Source: Hydractinia symbiolongicarpus
Taxonomy: Eukaryota; Cnidaria; Hydrozoa; Anthoathecata; Hydractiniidae
Assembly (NCBI RefSeq): GCF_029227915.1
Contig: NC_079878.1
Span: forward strand, 32,701,501-32,765,500
Reading direction: 5' to 3'
DNA length: 64,000 nucleotides
The position numbers and the translations under genes are program-made. Numbering within the stretch: position 1 is the first letter of the stretch; every line of letters begins with the position of its first letter. Positions 63,108 to 64,000 of this stretch are shown here, in pieces. The notes below the pieces were generated by a model. That model was not told the origin of the DNA. It saw nothing but the letters and a program-made list of their open reading frames with translations, and ran no database searches.

Positions 63108-64000
63108 AACTACAAGTCTCATGCGTTTTAGTGGTGAAAAGATAATTTAAAAAATCGATTTGGAAATGAGTTTACTCACAGGGTACTTTCTTTGTATACA
63201 TTCGACTATACGGGCCAAGACCGGGATTTACGGGAAATCGCGGGTTTTCGTTTGGTGGCGATTAAACCACTTTCATTAAGCGTCTCATCAAAAATGAAAA
63301 CATTTCTGAAAACTACAAGTCTCATGCGTTTTAGTGGTGAAAAAATAATTTAAAACATCGTTCGGGAAATGAGTTTACTCACAGGATACTTTCTTTGTAT
63401 ACATTCAACTATACGGGCCAAGCCCGGGATTTACGGGAAATCGCGGGTTTTTGTTTGCCGGCGATTAAACTTCTTTCATTAACCGTCTCATCAAAAATGA
63501 AAACATTTTTTGAAAACTACAAGTCTCATGCGTTGTAGTGGTGAAAAAATAATTTAAAAAATCGTTCAGAAAATGAGTTTACTCCCTGGGTAATTCCTTT
63601 GTATACTTTTGACTATACGGGCCTAGTCCGGGGTTTACGGGAAATGGCGGGTTTTCATTTGCCGGCGATTAAACTTCTTTTATTCAGCGTCTCATCAAAA
63701 ATGAAAACATTTTTAAAAACTATAAGTTTCATGGGTTTTATTGGTGAAATAATAATTTAAAAAATCGTTCGGGAAATGAGTTTACTCCCTGGGTACTTTC
63801 TTTGTATACTTTTGACTATACGGGCCGAGTCCGGGATTTACGGGAAATCGCGAGTTTTTGTTTTCCGGCGATTAAACCTCTTTCATTAAGCGTCTCATCA
63901 AAAATGAAAACATTTCTGAAAACTACAAGCCTCATGCGTTTTAGTGGTGAAAAAATAATTTAAAAAATCGTTCGGGAAATGAGTTTACTCCCTGGGTACT
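63108..64000 (+). repeat. Partial copy of 61079-61971, cut by the window edge
   Basis: About four and a half units continue the array out of the window. The last complete landmark ATGAGTTTAC is at 63979, so the array does not end here. Confidence 0.85.

Larger units (their letters stand above)
1..64000 (+). repeat. Satellite DNA array, 203-bp unit, about 315 head-to-tail copies
   Basis: The landmark ATGAGTTTAC recurs every 203 bp (73, 276, 479, 682, 885, 1088) and the same spacing holds at the far end (63573, 63776, 63979). No other sequence interrupts the array and every unit points the same way. Occasional units are 192 bp (11-bp deletion) or differ by 1-3 bp. A typical unit is about 38% GC, with a CpG observed/expected ratio near 1.8 by hand count. 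The array runs off both ends of the window. A unit near nucleosome-repeat length, in an array of tens of kilobases, is typical of eukaryotic centromeric, pericentromeric or subtelomeric satellites. The family is not one I recognise, so chromosomal location and species are unknown. No gene, tRNA, rRNA, transposon or CRISPR array is present. Confidence 0.97.

Noticed and set aside
1-64000. CRISPR array
   Set aside because: The repeats are contiguous, about 203 bp long and variable. There are no unique spacers of regular size between short identical repeats, and no cas genes.
1-64000. Repetitive protein gene, such as a long surface or silk-like protein
   Set aside because: The period is not divisible by three and every frame meets stops within one or two units.
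1-64000. Ribosomal DNA spacer or tRNA cluster
   Set aside because: No rRNA or full tRNA sequence is recognisable. The only tRNA-like hint is an 11-base B-box-like string with no matching arms.
1-64000. Transposon remnants or terminal repeats
   Set aside because: No segment departs from the 203-bp unit, and I saw no transposase, integrase or target-site duplication.
1-64000. Promoters or terminators, such as the A/T-rich ATAATTTAAA block with TATA-like strings
   Set aside because: Such strings occur in every unit through base composition, and no transcript or gene is attached to them.
1-64000. Telomeric repeats
   Set aside because: No short G-rich telomere-type tandem repeat occurs. CGGG elements are spaced within a long unit and are not tandem.

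Overview
The whole window, from the first to the last base, is one uninterrupted head-to-tail satellite DNA array. I find no gene, RNA gene, transposon or unique spacer in it. The repeat unit is 203 bp: the landmark ATGAGTTTAC recurs at 73, 276, 479, 682, 885 and 1088, and still at 63573, 63776 and 63979. That gives roughly 315 units, all in the same orientation. A hand count on one typical unit gives about 38% GC and 13 CpG, against about 7 expected from its C and G content, so CpG is not depleted.

The content points to heterochromatic DNA of a eukaryote (centromeric, pericentromeric or subtelomeric). I do not recognise the satellite family and cannot name the species. The retained CpG argues against a heavily CpG-methylated germline such as a vertebrate's, and fits an invertebrate, fungus or protist better. 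This is inference.

The units fall into recognisable classes. Class B has CTCCCTGGG, CTTTTGAC and CCGAGTCC. Class A has CTCACAGGG, CATTCGAC, CCAAGCCC and often GCTGGCGATTAAACCAC. Class C has a shortened GCGTTTAGTGG, an altered A-rich block and often GGATCGAG. Class D has an exact-looking 11-bp deletion and TTTACATCCCGGG. A three-unit module (B-type unit ending GCGTCCCATC, then C, then A; about 607 bp) recurs from about 11.5 kb onward and is absent before that.

On top of this lies a nested higher-order structure. Single-unit duplications sit at 1.7, 12.0 and 56.1 kb, dimers at 2.4-3.2 and 5.6-6.4 kb, and a 7-mer at 7.2-10.9 kb. Larger copied blocks link 6.0-8.7 with 12.9-15.5 kb and 9.6-13.0 with 14.2-17.4 kb. 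A 2,824-bp (14-unit) tandem duplication covers 17.5-23.1 kb, and 3-mer and 7-mer duplications lie at 27.1-29.3 kb. A block of 24, 26 and 26 units is present three times in tandem at 29.2-44.6 kb (4,857, 5,263 and 5,263 bp). A 3,445-bp (17-unit) period covers 46.9-53.7 kb, and overlapping 9-17-unit duplications run from 54.5 kb to the window end. Adjacent large copies look almost identical, which is the signature of recent unequal exchange or amplification.

Open frames of 60-121 codons occur but are by-products of the repeat: they lie in the same place in every copy, on either strand. Because 203 is not a multiple of 3, no frame can run through the array. All coordinates and counts were read by eye, so block edges are good to tens of bases.
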